NCBI RefSeq assembly: GCF_003236385.1
Contig: NZ_POUA01000031.1
Location: forward strand, 1 to 34,993
Length of the DNA stretch: 34,993 bases
Source: Spongiactinospora gelatinilytica
Lineage (GTDB): Bacteria; Actinomycetota; Actinomycetes; Streptosporangiales; Streptosporangiaceae
Direction of reading: 5' to 3'
Part shown: positions 22,112 to 30,201 of the stretch, piece by piece
Position numbering within the stretch: position 1 is the first letter of the stretch
Layout of the letters: every line of letters starts with the position of its first letter
The notes under the pieces: model-generated
Database searches by the model: none
What the model was told of the DNA's origin: nothing
What the model saw: the letters and a program-made list of their open reading frames with translations, nothing else
Position numbers and translations under genes: made by a program

Positions 22112-22939
22112 TCAGCCCTTGGTCGCCCCGGCGGTCAGCCCGCCCACGACGAACCGTTGCAGGAAGAGGAACGCCAGGAAGATCGGCAGGGCGACGACCG
22201 CCGAGACGGCCATCACGTCGTTCCAGCGGGTGCCGAAGGCGTTGGTCAGCCCGGCCAGTACCACGCTGACCGGCTGCATCTCCTCCCGCGTGGTCAGCGA
22301 CAGCGCGAACACGAACTCCCCCCAGGCCCCCAGGAAGCTCACCACCGCCACGGTCACCATCCCCGGCACCGACACCGGCAGCGCGACCCGCCAGAACGCC
22401 GACCAGTGGCCGCAGCCGTCCACCCGCGCGGCCTCCACCACCTCCCCGGGCACGGTGAGGAAGTAGGGGCGCAGCACGGTCACCGCCAGCGGCAGCGCCA
22501 GCGAGCAGTTGGCCAGCACCAGCCCGGCATAGGTGTTGACCATGTCCAGGCGGCTGAAGATCACGAACATCGGCAGGGCCACGTTGATCGCCGGGATCAT
22601 CTGCGCGACCAGGAAGAGCAGCAGGACGGCGTTGGCGAACCGGATGCGGAAGCGGGCCAGGCCGTAGGCGGCGGGCAGCGCGAGGGCCAGTGTCACCAGC
22701 GTGGTGGCCAGGCCGATGATCGTGCTGTTGGCCAGCCCGCGCAGCACCCCGGGACTGCCCAGGACGCTGCCGGTGTACGCGCCCAGGGTGGCGGGCGCGG
22801 GAAGCAACCGGGGCGGCGTGGCGAAGATGTCGCCCGGCTCCTTCAGCGAGGTGACCACCATCCAGTAGACCGGGACGAGGTACGCCCCCGCCACCACGAC
22901 CCCCAGCACCGTGCTCAGCCAGGCCCGCGACCCCTTCAC
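22112..22939 (-). CDS. Carbohydrate ABC importer permease, MalG type
   Basis: A 275-residue inner-membrane permease with six hydrophobic segments. The EAA loop that contacts the ATPase is EAARVDGCGHWSAFWRVALPVSVPGM (~residues 165-190). The N-terminal LVPVYWMVVTSLKEPGDIFATPP is typical of MalG/CUT1 permeases. The GTG start at 22939 overlaps the upstream permease stop (GTGA), with GGAGG just upstream. It forms the channel with the MalF-type protein encoded before it. No ATPase gene lies in the operon; in actinomycetes a shared MsiK-like ATPase elsewhere usually serves such importers. Confidence 0.9.
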   Translation of the reverse strand: MKGSRAWLSTVLGVVVAGAYLVPVYWMVVTSLKEPGDIFATPPRLLPAPATLGAYTGSVLGSPGVLRGLANSTIIGLATTLVTLALALPAAYGLARFRIRFANAVLLLFLVAQMIPAINVALPMFVIFSRLDMVNTYAGLVLANCSLALPLAVTVLRPYFLTVPGEVVEAARVDGCGHWSAFWRVALPVSVPGMVTVAVVSFLGAWGEFVFALSLTTREEMQPVSVVLAGLTNAFGTRWNDVMAVSAVVALPIFLAFLFLQRFVVGGLTAGATKG

Positions 22940-23844
22940 GCGACCTCCTCCCTGCGCAGCGCGCGGAAGTAGAACAGGCTCAGCGCCAGCGGGATCAGCA
23001 GCATGATCGTGGTGGCCGCGGCCCCGGTGCCGAACCGGAAGAACGAGAACGCCTCCAGGTAGGCGTGGATGGGCAGGATCGTGGTGGCGTCGCCGGGGCC
23101 GCCCCTGGTCATCAGGTAGATCGTGTCGAAGGTCTTGAACGTGGTGACGAAGAGCAGCAGCAGTACCGTCACGCTGACCGGGCGCAGCAGGGGCAGCGTG
23201 ATCCGCGAGAACCGCTGCCAGGGCCCGGCCCCGTCGATGGTGGCCGCCTCGTGCACCGGGCCGGGGATGCTCTGCAGCCCGGCCAGCAGCAGGATCATCG
23301 CGAACGGCGCGGTGGACCACACCGTGGCCACGATGACCGACGCCAGCGCGGTGGCCGGCTGCACCAGCCAGAACACGTCGGCGTCGAGCAGTCCGAGCCC
23401 GCGCAGCGCGGCGTTGAGCAGGCCGTAGGTGCCGTCCAGCAGCCAGCGCCAGATGTTGGCGCTGACGACGGAGGGCAGCACCCAGGCCACCAGCAGCGCC
23501 GAGCGCAGCAGGCCGCGGCCGGGGAACCTGTGGTTGAGGAACACCGCGAGCGCGAGCCCGGCGGCGAACGACAGCGCCACGCTGACCACGGTGTAGACCA
23601 TGGAGGTCCACAGCGCGGAGCGGAACTCCGCGCCGCCCAGCTCGGCCCGGTAGTTGGCCAGGCCGGCGAACTCGCCGCCGCCGGCCACGATCTCCCTGAG
23701 CCCGACGTCGCGAAAGCTCAGGTCGACGGTGAAGGCCAGCGGGTAGAGCACCGTCGCCACCATGAACAGCACGGCGGGCAGCACGAACGCATAGGCCACC
23801 GGCGGCACGCTCGGCCGCCCTGCCCGGGCGCGGGAGGGCTTCAC
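22936..23844 (-). CDS. Carbohydrate ABC importer permease, MalF/UgpA type
   Basis: A 302-residue permease with an N-terminal hydrophobic segment (YAFVLPAVLFMVATVLYPLAFTVDLSF) and about six membrane spans. The EAA loop is HEAATIDGAGPWQRFSRITLPLLRP (~residues 195-220). The GTG start is in a four-base GTGA overlap with the binding-protein stop, and its stop overlaps the MalG-type start in the same way. The tight coupling indicates equal production of the two channel subunits. Confidence 0.9.
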   Translation of the reverse strand: MKPSRARAGRPSVPPVAYAFVLPAVLFMVATVLYPLAFTVDLSFRDVGLREIVAGGGEFAGLANYRAELGGAEFRSALWTSMVYTVVSVALSFAAGLALAVFLNHRFPGRGLLRSALLVAWVLPSVVSANIWRWLLDGTYGLLNAALRGLGLLDADVFWLVQPATALASVIVATVWSTAPFAMILLLAGLQSIPGPVHEAATIDGAGPWQRFSRITLPLLRPVSVTVLLLLFVTTFKTFDTIYLMTRGGPGDATTILPIHAYLEAFSFFRFGTGAAATTIMLLIPLALSLFYFRALRREEVA

Positions 23845-25070
23845 CGGGTCAGCGCCTCGTCGATCTTCCGCTGGGCGTCGGCGAGGGCCCGCTCCACCGG
23901 TACCGAGCCGCTGACCGCGGCCTGGAGCGCCCCCTGGATGTGGGTGAACACCTCGGTCGAGTTGCGGGCCAGCGCGCCGGTCGGGGCCCAGGCCGAGCGG
24001 AGTTGTTCACGGAACACCGCGCGGATCTCGTCGCCGTCGTCGGGGACGTCGGTCCTGGCGGGCAGCTTGTTCCGCGCGGGGAGGTACTCGGCGAGCACGT
24101 CGGGCCGCTGCATCCAGGTCAGCAGGTCCCAGGCGGCGTCCGGGCGCGCGCTGCCGGAGGTGATCGTCAGGTTCTCGGCGGCGAGGAAGGTGGTCCGCCG
24201 GGCGTCGCCGGGCAGCAGCGCCACGTCCCACTTCAGGTCGGGGTTCTCAGTGCGGAGCGTGCTCACGTAGGTGGCCGAGTTGATCATCATGGCCGCCCGG
24301 CCGTTGGCGAACTGGTTCTTGACGTCCTCCTCGTTCCAGCCGAGCATCCCCTTGGAGACGGCCCCGCGGTCCACCATGACCTTGAGGTGGCGGAGGGCCG
24401 CCCGGCCCTGCGGGGTGTCCACCTTCGCCGGGTCGCCGCCCGCCGCGAGCAGCCGGATGACGAGCGCGGTGGCCCCTTCCTCGCCCTCGATCCCGCTGAT
24501 GGCCAGGCCCTGCCGGCCGTCGCGGGCCAGTTTCCGGGCCGTCTCGCCCAGTTCGGCCCAGGTCTTGGGCGGTTCGGTCCCGGCCCGGCGGAAGATGTCG
24601 GTGTTGTAGTAGATCGCGTAGCTGTCGGCGACGTGGGGCAGGCCGTACGTCTTGCCGCCGACCTGGGTGGTGTTCCAGCTCGCCGGCAGGAAGCCGGCCT
24701 GCTTCCCCCAGGCGGTGACCCGCGGGGTGAGGTCCGAGATGATGCCTGCCTCGGCCATGGCCTGCGTCGCGGTGGCCCCGATCAGCGCGACATCCGGCAG
24801 CTCGCGCCCGGCCGCCGCCTGGAGCAGCGTGCGGTTGAACTCCCCGAACGGGATGTGCCTGACCTCGACCGTCACGCCGGGGTGGGCCCGCTCGTACTTC
24901 TCGATCAGCTTGACCAGCGGGCCTCCGGTGGCGCTGTCCGGCGGGCCGTAGAAGTGCCAGAAGCGGAGCGCGCCCGGCCCGTCTCCGCCGTCGCCGCCGC
25001 CGCAGCCGGTCAGGGACGCGGCGAGCACCACCAGCAGCGCCGCCCACCGAGCAGGTCCGACCCTCCGCAT
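23841..25070 (-). CDS. Carbohydrate ABC importer solute-binding lipoprotein
   Basis: A 409-residue extracytoplasmic binding protein of the CUT1 (MalE-like) class. The signal peptide ends in the lipobox LTGC (C23), so the mature protein is lipid-anchored outside the membrane. Typical landmarks are LRFWHFYGPPDS near the N-terminus, YERAHPGVTVEVRHIPFGEFNRTLL, YGLPHVADSYAIYYNTDIFRRAG, and AAMMINSATY. Ligand specificity cannot be read; the linked sialic-acid-lyase-like aldolase suggests an acidic or amino sugar. It is the first gene of the operon, with a clear promoter 38 bp upstream of the ATG. Confidence 0.9.
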   Translation of the reverse strand: MRRVGPARWAALLVVLAASLTGCGGGDGGDGPGALRFWHFYGPPDSATGGPLVKLIEKYERAHPGVTVEVRHIPFGEFNRTLLQAAAGRELPDVALIGATATQAMAEAGIISDLTPRVTAWGKQAGFLPASWNTTQVGGKTYGLPHVADSYAIYYNTDIFRRAGTEPPKTWAELGETARKLARDGRQGLAISGIEGEEGATALVIRLLAAGGDPAKVDTPQGRAALRHLKVMVDRGAVSKGMLGWNEEDVKNQFANGRAAMMINSATYVSTLRTENPDLKWDVALLPGDARRTTFLAAENLTITSGSARPDAAWDLLTWMQRPDVLAEYLPARNKLPARTDVPDDGDEIRAVFREQLRSAWAPTGALARNSTEVFTHIQGALQAAVSGSVPVERALADAQRKIDEALTR

Positions 25071-25107
25071 CGCCCCTCCAGCGTGTGTCGTGGGTCACAC
25101 GGTTCGG

Positions 25108-25136
25108 ACCATAGGTAAGACATCTGACGTCGTCAA
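25108..25136 (-). promoter_or_regulatory. Sigma-70-type promoter of the sugar uptake operon with operator-like spacer
   Basis: Read on the minus strand: TTGACG (25136-25131), 17-base spacer, TATGGT (25113-25108), a near-consensus vegetative promoter. The spacer holds GACGTCAGATGTC, in which GACGTC and GATGTC form an imperfect repeat of the sort bound by GntR- or LacI-class sugar repressors. No regulator gene is adjacent. The predicted transcription start leaves a leader of about 30 nt before the ATG at 25070. Confidence 0.6.
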
Positions 25137-25218
25137 CGCTATGGCGGAGAGTCGCGATTATGGGTCGCCCCGGATCCTTGTTATGTTGCGAGGCTTGCCC
25201 GCGGAAAGGAGATCATCG

Positions 25219-25809
25219 ATGACATCGGCCCAGAGCGGCGCCGAGCCCGCGTACACCAGCGACGCGGACGTCCAGAAGTACCGGCTCGGGCCGGTCCGGC
25301 CGCACAACGCGCCCGTCCGCCTCGCCGAGTACGACCCGCGCTGGCCCGAGTTGTTCGCCAGGGAGGCCGAGCGGGTCCGCTCGGTGCTCGGCGGCACCGC
25401 CCTGCGCGTGGAGCACGTCGGCTCCACCTCGGTGCCGGGCCTGTGCGCCAAGCCGGTCATCGACATGCTGCTGGTCGTACCGGACTCCGCCGACGAGTCC
25501 GCCTATGTCCCGCCTCTGGAGGCGGCCGGGTACCGGCTGTGGATCCGCGAGGCCGAATGGCTGGAGCACCGGCTCCTCAAGGGACCGGACACCGACATCA
25601 ACATGCACGTGTTCAGCGAAGGGGTCGCCGAGACCGACCGGATGCTGAGGTTCCGTGACCGGTTGCGCGCCGACGAGGCCGACCGGAACAAGTACGCGGA
25701 CGCCAAACGCGAGCTGGCCCGGCGTATCTGGCGGCACGTGCAGCACTACGCCGACGCCAAGACCTCGGTCGTCCAGGACATCATGGAACGCGCGGACCCG
25801 GCCCCCTGA
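25219..25809 (+). CDS. GrpB-family protein (UPF0157)
   Basis: A 196-residue protein of the GrpB/UPF0157 family, which has a nucleotidyltransferase-like fold; its biological role is not established. Family signatures are EYDPRWPELFAREAERVRSVLG (37-58), RVEHVGSTSVPGLCAKPVIDMLLVV (63-87) including the GSTSVPG and K-P-x-I-D residues, and a C-terminal YADAKRELARR. The ATG at 25219 has AAAGGAG eight bases upstream, better than the earlier in-frame GTGs. The gene is divergent from the sugar operon and ends at a strong bidirectional terminator. Confidence 0.85.
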   Translation: MTSAQSGAEPAYTSDADVQKYRLGPVRPHNAPVRLAEYDPRWPELFAREAERVRSVLGGTALRVEHVGSTSVPGLCAKPVIDMLLVVPDSADESAYVPPLEAAGYRLWIREAEWLEHRLLKGPDTDINMHVFSEGVAETDRMLRFRDRLRADEADRNKYADAKRELARRIWRHVQHYADAKTSVVQDIMERADPAP

Positions 25810-25827
25810 CCTGGCCGCGCGGTGCTC

Positions 25828-25878
25828 GCCCCGCCGGGGAGCCCCCAGCGACCTGGAGGGCTCCCCGTACGGCGGGGC
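25828..25878. terminator. Strong bidirectional terminator
   Basis: GCCCCGCCG (25828-25836) pairs with CGGCGGGGC (25870-25878), and GGGAGCCC (25837-25844) with GGGCTCCC (25858-25865); a four-base bulge (25866-25869) and a 13-base loop complete it. That is 17 base pairs. It lies exactly between the stop of the GrpB gene and the stop of the convergent DUF397 gene, so it can serve both. Confidence 0.8.
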
Positions 25879-25881
25879 CGG

Positions 25882-26103
25882 TCAGCGCTCCAGTCGTCCG
25901 GTTTTGATATCGGCGATGAAACGCCGGAAATGTCGCTCGCCGAGCAGCAGTACGGGGCCGTCGGGATCCTTGCTGTCCCGTACTGCCACGATTCCGCCGT
26001 TCAGCACGGCGGTCTCCACACAATCTCCGCCCGCGTTGCTGTGGCTGGACTTGCGCCATGCGGCGGCTCTCAGTTCTTCGGGTGTCACTGTGATCATGTC
26101 CAT
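25882..26103 (-). CDS. DUF397 family protein
   Basis: A 73-residue protein typical of actinomycetes. The motif AAWRKSSHSNAGGDCVETA (13-31) is the DUF397 signature, followed by VAVRDSKDPDGPVLLL. Such proteins are encoded next to Scr1-type XRE regulators and have been proposed to act with them in developmental or antibiotic regulation, somewhat like a toxin-antitoxin pair; the molecular function is unsettled. It begins 21 bp after the regulator's stop and is probably cotranscribed with it. Confidence 0.9.
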   Translation of the reverse strand: MDMITVTPEELRAAAWRKSSHSNAGGDCVETAVLNGGIVAVRDSKDPDGPVLLLGERHFRRFIADIKTGRLER

Positions 26104-26124
26104 GATCGATCCTTCTGGCGGCTG

Positions 26125-26979
26125 TCAGCCGGCCGCGCTCTTCGCGAAGCCGGTCAGGAGAACATGCGTCTCTTCGCGGCTGAGGGATGCCTCGTGCAGG
26201 TCGCGATAAACGCAGTTGTAGCTCTCGACCTGGGTGGCGTCTTCCAGGAACAGGCTGTTGCGTCGATACTCGATGTAGACGACGTCGGGGTCGGGCGGCG
26301 CGAAACCGAGCAGCACGAAACCTCCGTCGATGCCGGTGTGCATCCCCGCGGAGAACGGCAGGATGCGCAGGTCCACGTTGGGTAGTTCGGCGAGCTCGGT
26401 CAGCCGGGTGAGCTGGCCCCGGCTGGTCTCCGGGTCGGCGCGCAGACGGTGCAGGCACGCCTCGTTGATGATGAACGAGAGGTCCTGGGACTCGTTGCCG
26501 ACCAGCCGTTCCTGCCGGGCGAGCCGGAAGTCGATCATGCGCTCGATGTCGTTCGATCCGGACGTGGGATATTGGCTGATGAGCAGTCTGCGGTAGTAGT
26601 CGGCGGTCTGCAGCAACCCGGGGATGAGTTCGACGGTGTAGGAACGCAGCCGGGTCGCCTCGGCCTCCAGGCCGATTCTGACCTGAAACCATTCGGGAAT
26701 GGCGTCGCCATAAGAATGCCACCAACCGCGTTGCCGGGATTGGCGGGCGAGGGTCATCAACTCCTCGCGTTGGTCCGTCGGGACGTGGTAGATGTCCAGC
26801 AGCACCCGTAGGTCGTTCAGCCGGATACCTTGACGCCCGGATTCGACGCGGCTCATCCATGATTGCGCCAGACCTACCTGCTGGGCAACGTATTCTGACG
26901 TCAGGCCGGACTCTTTTCTAAGTCTGCGAAGCTCGGCGGCCAACCGCCTGCGCCGCACCGTCGGACTGGTGTCGGCCAT
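26125..26979 (-). CDS. XRE-family regulator, Scr1/WhiJ-like (DUF5753)
   Basis: A 284-residue DNA-binding protein. The N-terminal HTH spans ~residues 12-60 (LRRLRKESGLTSEYVAQQVGLAQSWMSRVESGRQGI). The rest is the DUF5753 domain, with SYTVELIPGLLQTADYYRRLL and LSFIINEACLHRL as its landmarks. WhiJ-type proteins in Streptomyces repress development or antibiotic genes together with small partner proteins. The DUF397 gene directly downstream is the expected partner. Repeats of GCATWCCGT upstream, one overlapping the likely -35 region, suggest autoregulation (inference). The start ATG 26979 has GAGGTG seven bases upstream. Confidence 0.9.
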   Translation of the reverse strand: MADTSPTVRRRRLAAELRRLRKESGLTSEYVAQQVGLAQSWMSRVESGRQGIRLNDLRVLLDIYHVPTDQREELMTLARQSRQRGWWHSYGDAIPEWFQVRIGLEAEATRLRSYTVELIPGLLQTADYYRRLLISQYPTSGSNDIERMIDFRLARQERLVGNESQDLSFIINEACLHRLRADPETSRGQLTRLTELAELPNVDLRILPFSAGMHTGIDGGFVLLGFAPPDPDVVYIEYRRNSLFLEDATQVESYNCVYRDLHEASLSREETHVLLTGFAKSAAG

Positions 26980-27299
26980 GATTCACCTCACACTATGGAG
27001 TCGTTGCCCCGAGCATTCCGTAAATCAAACTACGGACAAAATTGGATAATCCCCCGAGCATACCGTGTTCCACTACTTCTGGTATGCATCTTCGGAATGC
27101 ACGGTATCACAGACAATGAGGGCGCTTCTTCCCTTCCCGGCAATGCGCGCGTATCACCCTTTCTATTACAAAGCGTGCATTTCTTAGCGAACAGGAGATT
27201 TCTGGCCAGGCCGCCATGATCACGGGTGGCCGGAGCCGGTCACGCTTGGTGCTCCCGTTCGCCTTGACGGTCACTGAGGGTGAGAGGAGGATTTCACGC
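26980..27299. promoter_or_regulatory. Intergenic region with repeated GCATWCCGT elements
   Basis: 320 bp, markedly more AT-rich than the rest. GCATTCCGT lies at 27013-27021 and GCATACCGT at 27058-27066, 45 bp apart. The inverse motif appears as GGTATGC (27081-27087), CGGAATGC (27093-27100) and ACGGTATC (27101-27108), making both direct and inverted copies. A -10-like CATAGT before the regulator gene lies about 17 bases from the first copy, which would overlap the -35. These look like binding sites of the adjacent regulator. I see no gene here that can be supported. Confidence 0.6.
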
Positions 27300-27620
27300 G
27301 TGATCGACGGCACGTGGCACCAGCTCACCATCCACGATCCCCGCGACGTGTGCGAGGGCGACGTCGTGCGCCGCGCCGTACAGGATTACCTGAGCCCGGA
27401 GCGGCTGATCGACCTCGGCGACTGGCTGGTCATGGAGCCCGCCTACATCTGCGGCAACTACATCGGAGTGGACGCCGAGGGCCGGGCCTACGACGTCGCG
27501 GCCATCCACCGGCACTGCCGGTCGCTGGCCACCGAGCGCGACGAGTGGGTCGCCTTCCCGATGGACCGGCCGGTGGCGGTCAGGCGCAGGAGCGGCACGT
27601 GTCCGGCTACGCCAGAGTGA
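27300..27620 (+). CDS. Hypothetical protein, 106 residues
   Basis: Soluble protein of unknown function. The GTG at 27300 has AGGAGG (27285-27290) nine bases upstream and is a better start than the ATG at 27216. The sequence contains WHQLTIHDPRDVCEGDVVRRAVQDYLSPERLIDLGDWLVMEP, two central Cys/His positions (YICGNYIGV, IHRHCRSLA) and a basic C-terminus. No family is recognised. It is convergent with the GH31 gene and overlaps its 3' end by 14 bases. Its GC content matches coding DNA of the neighbourhood. Confidence 0.5.
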   Translation: MIDGTWHQLTIHDPRDVCEGDVVRRAVQDYLSPERLIDLGDWLVMEPAYICGNYIGVDAEGRAYDVAAIHRHCRSLATERDEWVAFPMDRPVAVRRRSGTCPATPE

Positions 27621-30135
27621 AGGCGAACGTCTTGGCCGCGCCCACGTCCATCGCGGCGGACTTGGCGAGCACGTAGCCGTCCCCGCCGTCGTACCACCCG
27701 CTGCCCGCCGTCTCGAAGGCGTCCCTGGTGGCGTGCCGGGGGAGCGGCGCGCCGTTCAGGCTCACGGCGGAGGCGCGCCCGGCCAGCTCGACCACGTTGG
27801 GCCGGGCCGGCACGGCGCCCGGGTGGTCGCCCTCGGCCGGGCCGACCACGACCGTGGCGGTGGACCCCGTCACCTGCTGGCGCAGCGCGGTGGTGCGGAC
27901 CTCGCCCCGCTGGTAGCCGGTGGTCGTGCCGTCGTCTTCGTACAGGGTGAACTCCGAGGCCGTCGCGCCGGGATAGACCCTGACGATCAGCTCGTCCCTG
28001 CGGGTGCCGTCGGTGCGCCTGCCGAAGACGTTCATGGTCGCCTCGTCCACCGCCATCTTCGGGATGATCGCCCCGGCCCTGGCGTACGCCGGCAGCCGGA
28101 ACTCCCCGTCCACCCACAGCGGCCGGCGGCCCGTCCACTGCCCGGCGCTCTCCGTCCGCGCGCCGGAGTAGTAGTCGTACCAGACGCCCGCCGGAAGGTA
28201 GACGTCGCGCTCCCGCTCGCCGCGCCCGGCCACCACGCCGACCAGCAGGCCACGGCCGATCAGCTTCTCATGGCCCAGCTCCCGCACATTGGGGTCGTCC
28301 TGGTGGTGGTAGACCAGCGGCGGCACCAGCGGCTCCCCGGTGCGGTGCGCCCGGTGCGCCAGCGAGTAGTAGTAGGGCGTCAGCTCATAGCGCCGCCGCA
28401 GGTTGGCGAGGTTACTCGCGGTGTGGCCGACCCGGTCGGGGGAGGTCTGGAAGCAGTTGCAGAGGTTCTCCGTGTGCGGGCGGATCGGCACCTCGAACCA
28501 CGCGGCGTCGGCGAACCACTGGGTGTAGAGCTCGGACAGGTCGGAGTCGAGCATCTCGCGGCGGAAGCCGCCGATGTCGGAGCCGAAGTAGTCGATCCCG
28601 GACATCGACATGTGCATCTGGGCGTTCTGCTGGTCGGCCAGCGCGGTCAGCCGGGAGCCGATGTCGGCCGACCACATCGCCACGCCGTACCGCTGGATGC
28701 CGGCCGCGCCCGAGCGGGTCAGCAGGAACGGCCGGCGCGGCTCGGCCGCATACCCCCTGGCCACGCTCGCCGCCCACGCCAGGTTGTAGAGGTTGTGGTA
28801 ACCGGCGTGGGCGTGCTCGCCCGGCAGCAACCCGGCGGTCCAGTCGCCCGCGTCGTAGATCTCCGGCTCGCCGAGGTCCAGCCAGTGGCCGAGGACGCCC
28901 TGGTCGATCAGCGGCTTGCGCTTGACGGCGTGCCAGTGGTCGCCTGCCGCGCCGAGCGTCCAGTCGATCATGCCGCCCCTGCCCCACCAGTCCTTGTCGT
29001 CCTGGGCCAGGTAGACCGGCGGGCAGGTGGCGCAGCCGGCCCTAACCAGGAAGCCGCGCCCGGCCAGGTCGGCGTGCTCGGGCAGCGCCCTGCCGACGTA
29101 GGACTCCTCGATCGGGATCAGCCCGACGCCCTGCTCGGCCTCGTACCGGGCGATGCGCCCGGCCGGGTCGGGGAACTTCGTCAGGTCCCAGGTCAGCGAG
29201 CCCATCCGGGTGTCGTCGGCGCCCTCGCGCACCCCGCCGAACCACTGCAGGTCCAGTACGAACCCGTCCACCGGGAACCGCGCGGCGCGCAGGCCGTTCA
29301 GCCGGTCGTCGACCTCCGCCCAGTCGTCGAACCCGTACTCCGACACCCACATGCCGAACGCCTTGCGCGGCGGCACCGGCGGCCGGCCGGTCAGCTCCAT
29401 GTAGTCGCGCCGCAGGTCGGGAAGGTCGGGGCCGGTCATGATGTACCAGCGGAGTCGATCGCCCGAGGTCTCGACGGTCCACGGGTCGCCGGTGAGGTCC
29501 CACTGCTGCCTGTGGGCCTGGTCCAGGAACATCCCGTAGTTGAGGCCCGCCGCGCCCACCGCGAACAGCACCGGGATCTGCGCGTTGCCGACCGACCCGT
29601 TGTCGGGGTCGAAGACCATGGCGTTGCCGTACGGCCCGCCCGGCGTGCGGACGCGGCCCACCCAGTCGCCGTCGGCGGTGCCGCCGCGCGGGAACTGCTC
29701 GCCCAGGCCGTAGGCGTGCTGGACGCCGCCCCTGGTGATGGTCAGCCCCTTCCATGGCTGGTCGAGGTTGCGCGGGCACGCCTGGTGCAGCAGGCGCCCG
29801 GCCGCGTCGTGGACCGTGACGCACAGCGACGCGGGCGCGACCTCGACCCGCAGGCCCGGCGTGGTGAACGTGTCGCCGTTCCTGGCGAAGTCGCTCGGCC
29901 CCGGATAGCCGGTCTCGGCGACCTGCGGGGTGACGAACAGCGGCGCGTCGGTGCCCGGACCCGGCCCGGCCGCCGACAGCTCGAAGTGCACCAGGTCGTC
30001 GTCGAGGAACTCGACGATCAGATAGGCCCCGCCGGAGACGAACCCGGCCCGCCGGACGGCGGAGGCCGAGGTCTCGGGGGCGAGCGCGAACAGCCCGCCG
30101 GCCAGCAGCACCAGCGCCGCCACCGCGCGCTTCAT
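27607..30135 (-). CDS. Secreted GH31 glycosidase (alpha-glucosidase/alpha-xylosidase type)
   Basis: An 842-residue retaining alpha-glycosidase. A signal peptide (VAALVLLAGGLFALAPETSASA) directs export. The N-terminal beta domain (~30-260, GLTITRGGVQHAYGLGEQF) precedes the TIM barrel: FPVDGFVLDLQWFGG, the nucleophile D420 in GHWLDLGEPE, the acid/base D491 in MWSADIGSR, and YFGSDIGGFRRE. C-terminal beta domains follow, with a DUF5110-like part (LIVRVYPGATASEFTLYEDDGTTTGY). The nucleophile motif LDLGEPE differs from the WNDMNEP of classic alpha-glucosidases and the LDEAEPE of some xylosidases, so the substrate stays open; transglycosylation is possible. It is a single gene, convergent with the small hypothetical gene. 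Confidence 0.88.
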   Translation of the reverse strand: MKRAVAALVLLAGGLFALAPETSASAVRRAGFVSGGAYLIVEFLDDDLVHFELSAAGPGPGTDAPLFVTPQVAETGYPGPSDFARNGDTFTTPGLRVEVAPASLCVTVHDAAGRLLHQACPRNLDQPWKGLTITRGGVQHAYGLGEQFPRGGTADGDWVGRVRTPGGPYGNAMVFDPDNGSVGNAQIPVLFAVGAAGLNYGMFLDQAHRQQWDLTGDPWTVETSGDRLRWYIMTGPDLPDLRRDYMELTGRPPVPPRKAFGMWVSEYGFDDWAEVDDRLNGLRAARFPVDGFVLDLQWFGGVREGADDTRMGSLTWDLTKFPDPAGRIARYEAEQGVGLIPIEESYVGRALPEHADLAGRGFLVRAGCATCPPVYLAQDDKDWWGRGGMIDWTLGAAGDHWHAVKRKPLIDQGVLGHWLDLGEPEIYDAGDWTAGLLPGEHAHAGYHNLYNLAWAASVARGYAAEPRRPFLLTRSGAAGIQRYGVAMWSADIGSRLTALADQQNAQMHMSMSGIDYFGSDIGGFRREMLDSDLSELYTQWFADAAWFEVPIRPHTENLCNCFQTSPDRVGHTASNLANLRRRYELTPYYYSLAHRAHRTGEPLVPPLVYHHQDDPNVRELGHEKLIGRGLLVGVVAGRGERERDVYLPAGVWYDYYSGARTESAGQWTGRRPLWVDGEFRLPAYARAGAIIPKMAVDEATMNVFGRRTDGTRRDELIVRVYPGATASEFTLYEDDGTTTGYQRGEVRTTALRQQVTGSTATVVVGPAEGDHPGAVPARPNVVELAGRASAVSLNGAPLPRHATRDAFETAGSGWYDGGDGYVLAKSAAMDVGAAKTFAFTLA

Positions 30136-30201
30136 GTCCGCCTCACCGGCAGCACACCCCCACTGTACGCGGGCAGAACGGCACGCGCCCCCTTCGCGTC
30201 C

